Assembly: GCA_904373265.1 (NCBI GenBank)
Contig: CAJFEE010000022.1
Span: 1 to 44,406, forward strand
Origin: Candidatus Harrysmithiimonas galli
GTDB lineage: Bacteria > Bacillota > Bacilli > CAJFEE01
DNA: 44,406 nucleotides
Reading direction: 5' to 3'
Shown: positions 36,722-44,406 of the stretch, piece by piece
Numbering within the stretch: position 1 is the stretch's first letter
How the letters are laid out: every line of letters starts with the position of its first letter
Position numbers and translations under genes: made by a program
Notes under the pieces: generated by a model
What the model was told of the DNA's origin: nothing
Databases searched by the model: none
The model's input: only the letters and a program-made list of their open reading frames with translations

Positions 36722-37657
36722 TTATTTAGTTTTTTTCAGACCATAAATAATTGTACGATTTTTTCCTTTTTCTTTTCCTTCATATAAAGCTTTGTCTACA
36801 TGCATAATATTTTTTTCCACAGAATCATTTAAATTAAATTTACTTAAGCCACATGTAATTGTAACCTTGAATGTTTGCTCACGAAAAACAAAAGAGTAAA
36901 TTTCGATTTGTCTTCGAATGGCTTCCATAAGTTCAAATGCTTTTTTTTGCGTTGTATTTTTAATGGCCACAATAAATTCTTCTCCACCCCATCTTGAGCA
37001 TATAATATGATCTGAAACAAGCGACTTAAAAACATCCGAAACAACGGTAAGAACATAATCTCCACCTGCATGACCATATGTATCATTAATGATCTTAAAA
37101 TTATCAATATCAAAGATACCTAAAAAAATATCTCCTTTTTGATTTGTATTTTTTTGTGCTTCAGTAATAAAACTTTGAATCTGCTTTAAAAAAGACCTTC
37201 GATTATGTAAACCTGTCAAAAAATCATTATTTGCCGCATATTTTAATTCTTTCATTGCTTTCTTTAATGCATCTTGTGCACTTTGAAATTCAAGACGGCT
37301 TCGAACACGCGCCCTTAACTCAACTGGAATAAATGGCTTTATAATATAATCAACTGCACCCATTTCAAAACATTTAACAATTGTTTCCGCATTATTATTA
37401 CCTGTAATAAAAATGATCGGTATATGCTTTGTTCGTTTATCAGCTTTTAGTATTTTAAAAATTTCAAAACCATCTATTGGTGTTAAAACCAGATCCAATA
37501 AAATAAGATTTGGTAATTCATTTTGTGCCATCTGAACTCCAATATCACCTGAATACGCCTTTAACACATGAATATTTTTATCTTCTTTAAAAATATCTTC
37601 AACAACTTGACAAATAAAATGACTGTCATCAATTACAAGTATAGTAGTTTTTCCCAT
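36722..37657 (-). CDS. Response regulator with GGDEF output (diguanylate cyclase)
   Basis: A 311-residue protein with an N-terminal receiver domain (about 5-120; acidic pair DD near 11, phospho-Asp in LILLDLVLTP, Thr in FITGN, Lys in IIKPF), a helical linker (about 120-145) and a GGDEF domain (about 150-305). The active site reads SRWGGEEF and the substrate segment DIDNFKIINDTYGHAGGD is complete, so it should make cyclic di-GMP from GTP when phosphorylated. The inhibitory RxxD site is not present at the usual place. The start follows GAGGG. It lies 54 bases downstream of a lipoprotein gene, likely the same operon. No sensor kinase is adjacent. Confidence 0.92.
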   Translation of the reverse strand: MGKTTILVIDDSHFICQVVEDIFKEDKNIHVLKAYSGDIGVQMAQNELPNLILLDLVLTPIDGFEIFKILKADKRTKHIPIIFITGNNNAETIVKCFEMGAVDYIIKPFIPVELRARVRSRLEFQSAQDALKKAMKELKYAANNDFLTGLHNRRSFLKQIQSFITEAQKNTNQKGDIFLGIFDIDNFKIINDTYGHAGGDYVLTVVSDVFKSLVSDHIICSRWGGEEFIVAIKNTTQKKAFELMEAIRRQIEIYSFVFREQTFKVTITCGLSKFNLNDSVEKNIMHVDKALYEGKEKGKNRTIIYGLKKTK

Positions 37658-37711
37658 AACATCCCTCTATTCCGGCTCTCCCTACTTTCAACATCCTAAA
37701 ATCTCACGCCT

Positions 37712-38203
37712 TCATTCTGTCAATGATTTTTCATATATTTCCTGAATTTGTATCAAACCTTTTTTAAAATCGCGTGCTGTGGACTGTACATTTCTATAAT
37801 GTTCATTGAGTCTCTCTATCTCCTTTACGTACATATAACGTTGTTGGTTCTCCACTTTAAATCGCACTGTCATCTGCAATATTTCTTTAGATAAATCTAA
37901 CAATTCTAAATTCGCATTGATACCACTTTGTAACATTTCATGCGCCTTTTGATACACATTCGGAACATCCATTTGATTTATTTGCAAAGAAACGGATTCT
38001 GTTTGTAGCCGCAACTCTTCCAAATATGACATTTGTTCTGCTTCATCCATTTGATAAATACTTTGAGAATATACATATAACTTCTCTGTTTCTTTAACTA
38101 CTTGGCTGATTTCTTTCATATAAACAGATACTTTATCCTCAATACAAGCGGTTAGCAGTCCGAAAGAGAGAAGAATGGAAAGAAAACACTTTAATTCATT
38201 CAT
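37712..38203 (-). CDS. Helical lipoprotein of unknown function
   Basis: A 163-residue exported protein: N-terminal MNELKCFLSILLSFG hydrophobic segment with the lipobox LLTAC (Cys near residue 20), so it should be lipid-anchored outside the membrane. The mature part is almost entirely helical, with acidic and Gln-rich heptad-like stretches, suggesting a four-helix or coiled-coil bundle. I do not recognise the family. I start at MNELK, with GGGTGAG upstream; a TTG four codons earlier would overlap that site. The next gene is the receiver-GGDEF protein, 54 bases later. Confidence 0.75.
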   Translation of the reverse strand: MNELKCFLSILLSFGLLTACIEDKVSVYMKEISQVVKETEKLYVYSQSIYQMDEAEQMSYLEELRLQTESVSLQINQMDVPNVYQKAHEMLQSGINANLELLDLSKEILQMTVRFKVENQQRYMYVKEIERLNEHYRNVQSTARDFKKGLIQIQEIYEKSLTE

Positions 38204-38227
38204 AAACTCACCCAATGTTTTTGAACT

Positions 38228-38271
38228 GGAACAGGTATATGCATAATAATGTATTTATCTATACCCGTTCC
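38228..38271. repeat. 12-bp inverted repeat upstream of the lipoprotein gene
   Basis: GGAACAGGTATA (38228-38239) and TATACCCGTTCC (38260-38271) match at 11 of 12 positions, with a G-U pair possible in RNA. It lies 25 bases before the lipoprotein start and has no T-run after it on the minus strand, so it is more like an operator or leader hairpin than a terminator. Confidence 0.6.
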
Positions 38272-38444
38272 ATCACTGTTGTTCATTAAATATTTTTTCT
38301 TGGATATTGTACATTGAATTTGTATATAAAAAAGATCACTTGTATGACAATTTTTTTACATTCAACTAGAAACAATAATAAAATGGCTCTTTAGAATGGA
38401 CATATAAAAAATAACAGCAGTCAATCATTTTCCCATTCAAACCA

Positions 38445-40355
38445 TTAACTCATCTTTTGAATTTGTTCCTTCACAGATTCGATAAATACATGAACATCAA
38501 CGCTTTCTGATTTTTGTTCACTGTATTTTCTAACATTCACCTGATGTTTTTCTTTTTCCGCATCTCCCAATACCAACATATATGGAATTTTTTTCATCTG
38601 CGCTTCACGAATTTTATATCCAACCTTTTCATCCCGGTCATCGAGGGTTACTCGAATTCCAGCAGCCTTCAGTTGATTTTGAACATCCAATGTATAGGAT
38701 AAATGCGCTTCTTTAGACACTGGAATCACTATGACTTGTATCGGTGCCAACCACACTGGAAACGCTCCAGCATAATGCTCAATCAAAATACCAATAAATC
38801 GCTCAATACTTCCAAACACCACACGATGTAACATAACTGGACGATGTTTTTCACCATCTGAACCAATATATGTAATATCAAAACGCTCTGGCAATTGGAA
38901 ATCCAACTGAATGGTTCCGCACTGCCATGTTCGTCCTATGGAATCACGCAATTTAAAATCAATTTTCGGACCATAAAATGCTCCGTCCCCTTCGTTAATT
39001 TCAAAATCCAATCCGGCATCTTGCAGTGCTTCTGCCAATGCAGATTCTGCCGTTTCCCAATCTTCATCACTTCCCATCGAATCCTCTGGACGTGTAGAGA
39101 GCTCCACAGAATATTCAAATCCAAAGGTTTTATAAAAACCATCTGTCAATTGAATCAAATCAATAATTTCATCTTTAATCTGATCTTTTGTCATAAAAAT
39201 ATGTGCATCATCTTGTGTAAAGTTACGAACACGCATCAGACCATGCAATGCTCCACTATACTCATGCCGGTGCACCAAGCCCAATTCCCCGTAACGCAGT
39301 GGAAGCTCTTTATAAGAATGGAGATCATGTTTATACACCAAAATGGAACCTGGACAATTCATTGGTTTGATTGCAAACTCTTGCTCATCAATAACTGAGG
39401 TATACATATTTTCTCGGTAATGATACCAATGACCGGAAGTTTCCCATAACTTTTTATTCAGCATAATCGGTGTACGAATTTCATCATATCCTGCTGCTTC
39501 ATGAATCTTTCTCCAATATTTTTCCAATTCATTGCGTAAAATCATCCCTTTTGGTAAGAAAAACGGAAATCCGGGTCCTTCTTCCATCAAAGTAAATAGC
39601 CCCAATTCTTTACCCAATTTTCGATGATCTCGTTTTTTTGCTTCCTCTAACATATGCAGATGCGCTTTTAGATCTTCTTTGTTATAAAATGCTGTACCGT
39701 AGATTCGCTGCAACATTTTATTATCTGAATTCCCACGCCAATATGCACCTGCAATAGATTGCAGCTTAACAGCTTTAATTTTTCCAGTTGAAGGAACATG
39801 TACACCACGACAAAGATCATAAAATTCTCCTTGTGTGTAAACCGAAATAACCGCATCCTCTGGTAGGTCGCGAATCAACTCCAGCTTCAGCCAATCATCT
39901 GAAAATCTTTCCAACGCTTCCTCTCTAGAGACCTCCAAACGACGAACAGCATGATTTTCTTTTATAATTTTATTCATTTCTTTCTCAATGGTGACTAAGT
40001 CCTCTGGGGTTAACGAAATATCCAAATCAATGTCATAATAAAATCCGTTTTCAATAACTGGTCCGATGCCAAACAGAGCTTGCGGATACAACCGTTTTAC
40101 AGCTTGTGCCAATAAATGTGCACTGGAATGACGAATCACTTCCAGACCTTCTGCAGAACCTTCTGTTATTAATACAAGGCGCCCATCATTTTCAATTGGA
40201 GTATACACATCCAACCACTGGTCATCCAATTTCACTGCTATTGTTTTTCTCTTTAAACTTGGACTGATTTCTTCTGCAATTTTTTCCGCATTGATTCCCT
40301 TCGGATACTGTTTTACATTTCCGTCTGGGAATGTAATTGTAATCAATTCAGACAT
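38445..40355 (-). CDS. thrS: Threonyl-tRNA synthetase
   Basis: Charges tRNA-Thr. Domains in order: N-terminal TGS (about 1-62), editing domain (about 63-225, with HSSAHLLAQAVKRLYP and the Cys-containing YDLCRGVHVP), class II core (about 240-535; MNCPGSILVYKH zinc site, motif 2 RVRNFTQDDAHIF, motif 3 HRVVFGSIERFIGIL) and C-terminal anticodon domain (from about 540). I start at MSELITITF with AAAGGAG upstream, giving 636 residues; eight further codons are open. It lies behind a Thr T-box. ytxB/ytxC, which lie between dnaI and thrS in B. subtilis, are missing. Confidence 0.97.
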   Translation of the reverse strand: MSELITITFPDGNVKQYPKGINAEKIAEEISPSLKRKTIAVKLDDQWLDVYTPIENDGRLVLITEGSAEGLEVIRHSSAHLLAQAVKRLYPQALFGIGPVIENGFYYDIDLDISLTPEDLVTIEKEMNKIIKENHAVRRLEVSREEALERFSDDWLKLELIRDLPEDAVISVYTQGEFYDLCRGVHVPSTGKIKAVKLQSIAGAYWRGNSDNKMLQRIYGTAFYNKEDLKAHLHMLEEAKKRDHRKLGKELGLFTLMEEGPGFPFFLPKGMILRNELEKYWRKIHEAAGYDEIRTPIMLNKKLWETSGHWYHYRENMYTSVIDEQEFAIKPMNCPGSILVYKHDLHSYKELPLRYGELGLVHRHEYSGALHGLMRVRNFTQDDAHIFMTKDQIKDEIIDLIQLTDGFYKTFGFEYSVELSTRPEDSMGSDEDWETAESALAEALQDAGLDFEINEGDGAFYGPKIDFKLRDSIGRTWQCGTIQLDFQLPERFDITYIGSDGEKHRPVMLHRVVFGSIERFIGILIEHYAGAFPVWLAPIQVIVIPVSKEAHLSYTLDVQNQLKAAGIRVTLDDRDEKVGYKIREAQMKKIPYMLVLGDAEKEKHQVNVRKYSEQKSESVDVHVFIESVKEQIQKMS

Positions 40356-40389
40356 ATTTACTGATACTCCTTTTCTCATGATTTTTTAT

Positions 40390-40640
40390 AAAAAAAAGCA
40401 TACACCGCTTCTATAATTTTCTCTACATAGAAGGGACGTATGCACGTGGTTCCACCCTTATTCCCGATTGATTCAAATCAGGCACTCATTACAAAATAAC
40501 GGCTTGTCCGTCGACTTTATAGTCGATTTTTTTGAGTTGGTAAGCTTCTGAAATGACCTCGGAGGCTTTCAGCCAAGACCTCCTTCTCTAATGAAGCAAA
40601 TTTCAAAAACCCATATTCTCAAAATTCATTTTCCATATCA
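40390..40640 (-). promoter_or_regulatory. T-box riboswitch, Thr specifier (thrS leader)
   Basis: The T-box motif AGGGTGGAACCACG is at 40458-40445 on the minus strand. It is followed by a terminator with GCATAC (40443-40438) and GTATGC (40403-40398) arms and a long T-run. In stem I the codon ACC (40541-40539, context GCTTACCAACTC) is the expected Thr specifier. Uncharged tRNA-Thr should promote thrS expression. Confidence 0.9.
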
Positions 40641-40691
40641 TAATTCATTATACAGAATCCAAATGAAAAATCAAGTTAGAATGATTCTAAT

Positions 40692-41618
40692 TTAGTTTCT
40701 TAAATTTTCTCCAGCCATTTCAATTGGATCAGCTAAAACACGGATCCGTTCTATAATCCGCTTTGCTTTGACACGCTCTTCATCTCCATACTGTGAAGTT
40801 GTCAAATGCACCTCCATCTCTGCCAAATTAAAATTCGATGTAAAAAAGGTTGGCATTTTTTCTAGCATACGATATTGTAAAATTGCACCCAGTATCTCAT
40901 CACGTGTAAAGCTCGAAACCGATTCTGCTCCAATATCATCCAACATAAGAACTGGTGCGGATTTGACAACCGTAAGCTTACCTTCCAGTGTCTGATCAGA
41001 AATAGAACTTTTCATTTCACGAACAAATTCTGGAAAATAAACCAACAAAGTAGCTTGTCCAATTTCTGCAAGCTGACCAGCAAGCATACCTAAAATAAAA
41101 GTTTTTCCAATACCAAAACTTCCAGATAAATAAAGCCCTTTATATTTTTCATGATTTGCTGCTTTTTGAAGGATATCTTGAATTTTCTCCACTACCAAAA
41201 TACGTGATGCATCATTCAAATACAATTCATTTCTTTTTGCCATCAACACTTCTTGCGGAATATACATACTTTTAACCAACTTCTTTAATTTGGTTTGTTG
41301 AATATCCATCTGCTTTTGATCACAAATATCATACACAAGCTGAACTTGCCCATACTGCCAAGTCAATTTCGGAGTATACCCTTTTACGACATTTGGACAA
41401 TCAAGCAGTCCTGGACAACATGTACATTGTGTAACCTGTGTTATATACTCATAGAAAGTTGAAAGATTTCGATTAACTACGGTCTCTGACAATTGATTTT
41501 CTTGAATAAAAGAGGAAATTTCCGATTGACCCAACACTTCTTTTTGTAACTGCCTATATGTTTCATTCAATTGAGTTTGCGTAATGAAATTGTTTAAGGA
41601 AACTTGAATCGGCTTCAT
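40692..41618 (-). CDS. dnaI: Primosomal protein DnaI (helicase loader)
   Basis: An AAA+ ATPase that loads the replicative helicase at the origin and at restart sites. The N-terminal helicase-binding domain has a zinc-type Cys cluster (CTCCPGLLDC, about residues 63-72), followed by Walker A GSFGIGKT (about 166-173), Walker B VLMLDDIG and sensor region FFTSNF. At 308 residues it is full length. Its ribosome site AGAGGAG lies inside the end of dnaB; the genes are 3 bases apart and probably coupled. Confidence 0.96.
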   Translation of the reverse strand: MKPIQVSLNNFITQTQLNETYRQLQKEVLGQSEISSFIQENQLSETVVNRNLSTFYEYITQVTQCTCCPGLLDCPNVVKGYTPKLTWQYGQVQLVYDICDQKQMDIQQTKLKKLVKSMYIPQEVLMAKRNELYLNDASRILVVEKIQDILQKAANHEKYKGLYLSGSFGIGKTFILGMLAGQLAEIGQATLLVYFPEFVREMKSSISDQTLEGKLTVVKSAPVLMLDDIGAESVSSFTRDEILGAILQYRMLEKMPTFFTSNFNLAEMEVHLTTSQYGDEERVKAKRIIERIRVLADPIEMAGENLRN

Positions 41619-41621
41619 TTT

Positions 41622-43019
41622 TTAATTCTCCTCTTTTTTTATTTTCGCGTCAGATGCTAACCAAGCTTCAATTTTTTTTCTTCTTTCTTCCAGCTTCTGC
41701 ATTTCCTTTTGAGACAAAGATTCTTTTGAACCTTGTTCTTCATCTGCTTTCATCCATGTAGGTACTACTTCTTTTCGTGAAACTTTTCGTGTGTTTTTGG
41801 GTTTTGATGGTGCCTGTACTTGTTTCTGTTTTTCTGTCCATTGCTCAGCTTTAGCAAAATCCATTGCTTCTTTTGCTGTCTGAATTCCTTTTCTGGACCA
41901 ATGCGCTGCAATTTTCGAAACATATGGAAATGAGAGTTTCATATTGGTTTTTAATAATGTATAGTATAAAAGAACATTGATTACACCAATTGGCAATTTT
42001 TGTTCAAGCATAATCTGCTCTACAATTTTCAAATCTCCAGTAGAAGGCTTTGCACCGTTTGCAAAATCTGTTAAAAACTGTACCGGTGAAACCTGCTCCA
42101 AATAAAGCTGTAACATTTCTTCTTTTGACTGTGGCTGTGGAGATTTTTGTAAATTTACCTCATTGGTTTCTATCATCGAATACAACTTAGGCACTTGATT
42201 GCCTGTAAATGCCTGATAAGCTTTCTGTGCACTCTTTCTTAATCTTTCCTCCAACAATTGTCCATTTTCATCTAAAGCATCAAGAACTACTCTTTGCATC
42301 TGAAAAATATTCAAATCATAAATATACGCCAACTTAACAATTAAATTCCGCATTGCTTGTGTAAAGATCTCTCTAGAGGTAAACGCACCAGATAAACCTT
42401 CCAAAAATAATTCAAAATCAAAAGAACGATTGATTACTTTTAATTGTCCAGCTATTTCAGAAGACGGTTTAACTACAGCATCATCTTTTAATTCTTTCAT
42501 ATGTGAAAATATTTTTTCACCAGTTAAAAACACATCATTAAAAGGCACAGTAACATCTGTAAATCCAATTTCCGGTTTTGCTTGCTCATGTAAACCAAAC
42601 CAGCGTTTTCGCTCTATATATATTCTTTTCCCCAAACGTTCATACAACATGACGCTTAAAATGCTATCTTGGAAAAAATCAACTGGAACAAGTGGACGCT
42701 GCAAACAATAAATGTAGTGATGACCATCATCCTCTGTTTTTTTTACTAAACTTTGGAGCAAACCAATCCCTTCCAATCTTTTTCGGGCAGCTTGAAAAGA
42801 CTGTAAAGATGCTTGACTCGTTAACAGCAAATGATGATGTTGTAACAAAATTTTTTCATGCTTTGTTAATGACCACTGCGCCCATAAAGTCATAAACAAA
42901 CTATACGCTTCTTTACCAATAATCGGTTGATAAAGCATAGATAAAACAGATTGATCCACCGATGTAAAGTATGCCGATCCATATATTTCATATGTATCAA
43001 TTGCCAATAGCTTTTCCAC
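41622..43019 (-). CDS. dnaB: Replication initiation/membrane attachment protein DnaB
   Basis: The Bacillus-type DnaB, not the helicase: a DnaD/DnaB-domain protein that, with DnaD and DnaI, brings the helicase onto DnaA-bound origin. It has the N-terminal winged helix (YGSAYFTSVDQSVLSMLYQPIIG, about 14-36), a middle DDBH1 region and a C-terminal DDBH2 region with IGVINVLLYYTLLKTN (about 358-373), then a charged tail. At 465 residues it is full length. The start is GTG with GAGATG upstream. It lies 11 bases after nrdR in the standard order nrdR-dnaB-dnaI. Confidence 0.95.
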   Translation of the reverse strand: MEKLLAIDTYEIYGSAYFTSVDQSVLSMLYQPIIGKEAYSLFMTLWAQWSLTKHEKILLQHHHLLLTSQASLQSFQAARKRLEGIGLLQSLVKKTEDDGHHYIYCLQRPLVPVDFFQDSILSVMLYERLGKRIYIERKRWFGLHEQAKPEIGFTDVTVPFNDVFLTGEKIFSHMKELKDDAVVKPSSEIAGQLKVINRSFDFELFLEGLSGAFTSREIFTQAMRNLIVKLAYIYDLNIFQMQRVVLDALDENGQLLEERLRKSAQKAYQAFTGNQVPKLYSMIETNEVNLQKSPQPQSKEEMLQLYLEQVSPVQFLTDFANGAKPSTGDLKIVEQIMLEQKLPIGVINVLLYYTLLKTNMKLSFPYVSKIAAHWSRKGIQTAKEAMDFAKAEQWTEKQKQVQAPSKPKNTRKVSRKEVVPTWMKADEEQGSKESLSQKEMQKLEERRKKIEAWLASDAKIKKEEN

Positions 43020-43030
43020 AGCTTTTCATC

Positions 43031-43498
43031 TCATTTCTCATGATTTTCTTTATGGATCAATTCACGAAGTTCATCTAAAAATACATTAATATCTTTAAAT
43101 TGCCGATAAACAGAGGCAAATCGAACATAGGCAACCTCATCAATTTTCGATAATTCATCCATTACCATCTCACCAATGGTTTCAGATGATATTTCAGAAA
43201 CACCGCCACTTCGCAAAATTTTTTCTATATGCGTTGCCACTTCTTCCAGTCGCATCAGAGATACAGGTCTTTTTTCACACGCACGAATCAATCCACGCAA
43301 AATTTTATCCTTATTAAATTCTTCACGAATTCCTTCTTTCTTTACAACGATTAACGGAATTTCTTCAATTTTTTCAAACGTTGTAAATCTTGTACCGCAT
43401 TGTTCGCATTCGCGCCTTCTACGAATCGAGCGATTATCGTCAACTGGTCTAGAATCCAAAACTTTTGATCCATTATATGTACATGCAGGACAACGCAT
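43031..43498 (-). CDS. nrdR: Transcriptional repressor NrdR
   Basis: Represses ribonucleotide reductase genes according to ATP/dATP level. The zinc ribbon [17 protein letters not shown]...CEQCGTRF (residues 1-40) is followed by an ATP-cone (about 46-136, [20 protein letters not shown]). At 155 residues it is full length. GGGAG precedes the ATG by 10 bases. First gene of nrdR-dnaB-dnaI, as in B. subtilis. Confidence 0.97.
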   Translation of the reverse strand: MRCPACTYNGSKVLDSRPVDDNRSIRRRRECEQCGTRFTTFEKIEEIPLIVVKKEGIREEFNKDKILRGLIRACEKRPVSLMRLEEVATHIEKILRSGGVSEISSETIGEMVMDELSKIDEVAYVRFASVYRQFKDINVFLDELRELIHKENHEK

Positions 43499-43626
43499 AA
43501 AAGTTCAACTCCCACTTTCATAATAATTGCTCTTATTTTACCATATCTCTAATTTTTTATCAGGTACATTGCTATTATAGGGCATTACCAGTTTGAGTCA
43601 ATTGACTACATCACACTGTTTCCAAA

Positions 43627-43820
43627 AAGGCTAAGACAAAAGTGATTTAGATTAAAAAAGCTAGATTTCAAACCAATTCTTCAAAACCTTTACATAAACA
43701 ATCAACTACTAGAATAAAAGAAACAAATAAAAAAGCTGACTGGTGTTTCTATAGTAAACTTATAGCTTACCTAAAACACAATCTAAAGACAAAAGTTATT
43801 TTAATTTTTATCTTAAACCC
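43627..43820 (-). repeat. Dispersed intergenic repeat, copy D (inverted)
   Basis: In reverse complement it ends GAAGAATTGGTTTGAAA ... CACTTTTGTCTTAGCC, aligning in order with the ends of copies A (4667-4845) and C (12942-13140). The other end has ATAACTTTTGTCTTTAG matching the inner TTTGTCT motif of the copies. The remaining spacer 43499-43626 has a short palindrome GTCAATTGAC and no gene; 43821-43949 shows nothing. Confidence 0.5.
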
Positions 43821-43949
43821 ATCTTCTTATTCCTAAGCTTCCGTTTACATCGTTTACCTCTCTTTTATTTAAGAAAAATAAAAAAAAGTTACTGACTATA
43901 AACTCCGAGCTATCCTTGTTTGTCTTTCTTTCATCAAAGCAGTCGGTAC

Positions 43950-44135
43950 TTATTCTTCTTTTTCCCTATATTTTTCATCATATTCTAAAAATAAATCTCC
44001 ATTCATAACTTCATTCGCTGCAGGGATAAGACTTGCACCCGCTTTTAGGGTATCTAAGTCAGCTTCTCCACAGGCAATATCGGTTATCACTTGTTTTGCG
44101 TCTAATAGCCAAGTAAGTCTAAGATAAGGTTTTTC
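43950..44135 (-). pseudogene. Broken coding remnant, 61 codons
   Basis: The minus strand has a clearly protein-like frame: KPYLRLTWLLDAKQ, then ITDIACGEADLDTLKAGA and NEVMNGDLFLEYDEKY to a stop. It is closed upstream by an in-frame TAG with no start codon or ribosome site, so it is a C-terminal fragment. The base composition is less AT-rich than its surroundings. I do not recognise the family. The less AT-rich composition and the nearby hairpin would suit mobile-element origin, but that is inference. Confidence 0.5.
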
Positions 44136-44213
44136 CTAGTGTTTTTAGATGGATGGTATGACTTTGTCATTGGGCTATAATCTGCTTTTTATTTGGTAAA
44201 GAATTGTGACTCT

Positions 44214-44250
44214 TTTCAAGTCCACCTTTGGTGGAGTTTGAAGTAATAAA
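44214..44250. terminator. Strong hairpin near the right edge
   Basis: TTCAAGTCCACC and GGTGGAGTTTGAA pair around a TTT loop, a 12-base stem with a G-U-type position. It lacks a clear T-run on either strand, so it may be a mobile-element end structure rather than a terminator. Confidence 0.4.
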
Positions 44251-44406
44251 ATAAAGGTTATTCCCCTACAACAGAGCATTAACCTTTTAAATATTCCAAT
44301 ATAAATTTATTATTTCCGATTATCATCAGGCACCAAATATACGGATAATAGGGGACATCTTTTCATTCGCTATCACCTAACCCTAAAACTTTCACCATTG
44401 CCCACT

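Noticed and set aside
36722-37657. Receiver-GGDEF protein as the AgrA equivalent
   Set aside because: Its output is a cyclase rather than a LytTR DNA-binding domain, and it pairs with the lipoprotein gene, not with agrC.
38228-38271. 12-bp inverted repeat read as a thrS terminator
   Set aside because: It is 170 bases after thrS, lacks a T-run on the minus strand and sits right before the next gene's ribosome site.

Overview
The window looks like a chromosomal stretch of an AT-rich, endospore-forming member of the Bacillaceae or a close relative. Evidence for spore formation is gerE, gerM and sspI. The backbone order nrdR-dnaB-dnaI-(thrS)-infC-rpmI-rplT-ysdC ... sspI-ysgA-pheS-pheT-rnhC ... 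mutS2 ... trxA ... uvrC ... yslB-sdhCAB-gerE-racE-gerM-rph-rdgB-ysnB follows Bacillus subtilis read in the opposite direction. Almost every gene is on the minus strand; yslB, rnhC and sspI are on the plus strand. The species cannot be fixed from the sequence alone.

Layout from left to right: (1) positions 1-550 hold the broken 3' end of a tyrosine recombinase beside tRNA-Arg(TCT) and tRNA-Gly(TCC). (2) 600-5380 hold ysnB, rdgB, rph, gerM, racE and gerE, with a repeat-rich gap before gerE. (3) 6450-9800 hold the succinate dehydrogenase operon sdhCAB. (4) 9960-20400 hold yslB, uvrC, an unknown membrane protein, an MBL-fold hydrolase, trxA, mutS2, rnhC and a sirtuin. (5) 21000-26000 hold pheT-pheS under a Phe T-box, an RNA methyltransferase and sspI. 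(6) 26000-33300 is accessory and gene-poor: a catabolic-type ornithine carbamoyltransferase and, the most interesting locus, an agr-type peptide quorum-sensing cassette in the order agrC-agrD-agrB. The 47-codon agrD gene starts with GTG and is easily missed. (7) 33300-43500 hold an M42 aminopeptidase, a dUTPase, infC-rpmI-rplT under an L20-type leader (infC starts at ATT), a lipoprotein/diguanylate-cyclase pair, thrS under a Thr T-box, and dnaI-dnaB-nrdR. (8) The right end holds a diverged repeat copy and a broken coding fragment.

The genes fall into housekeeping groups: translation (pheST, thrS, infC/rpmI/rplT), replication and repair (dnaBI, uvrC, mutS2, rnhC, rdgB), respiration (sdhCAB) and spore functions. 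Several genes present between these markers in B. subtilis are absent here (for example lysC, etfAB, zapA/cvpA/polX). Long AT-rich gaps, scattered coding-like fragments and a family of diverged intergenic repeats suggest lineage-specific gene loss. The agr cassette encodes a peptide precursor, its processing membrane protease and a sensor kinase, but no LytTR response regulator is visible in the window.
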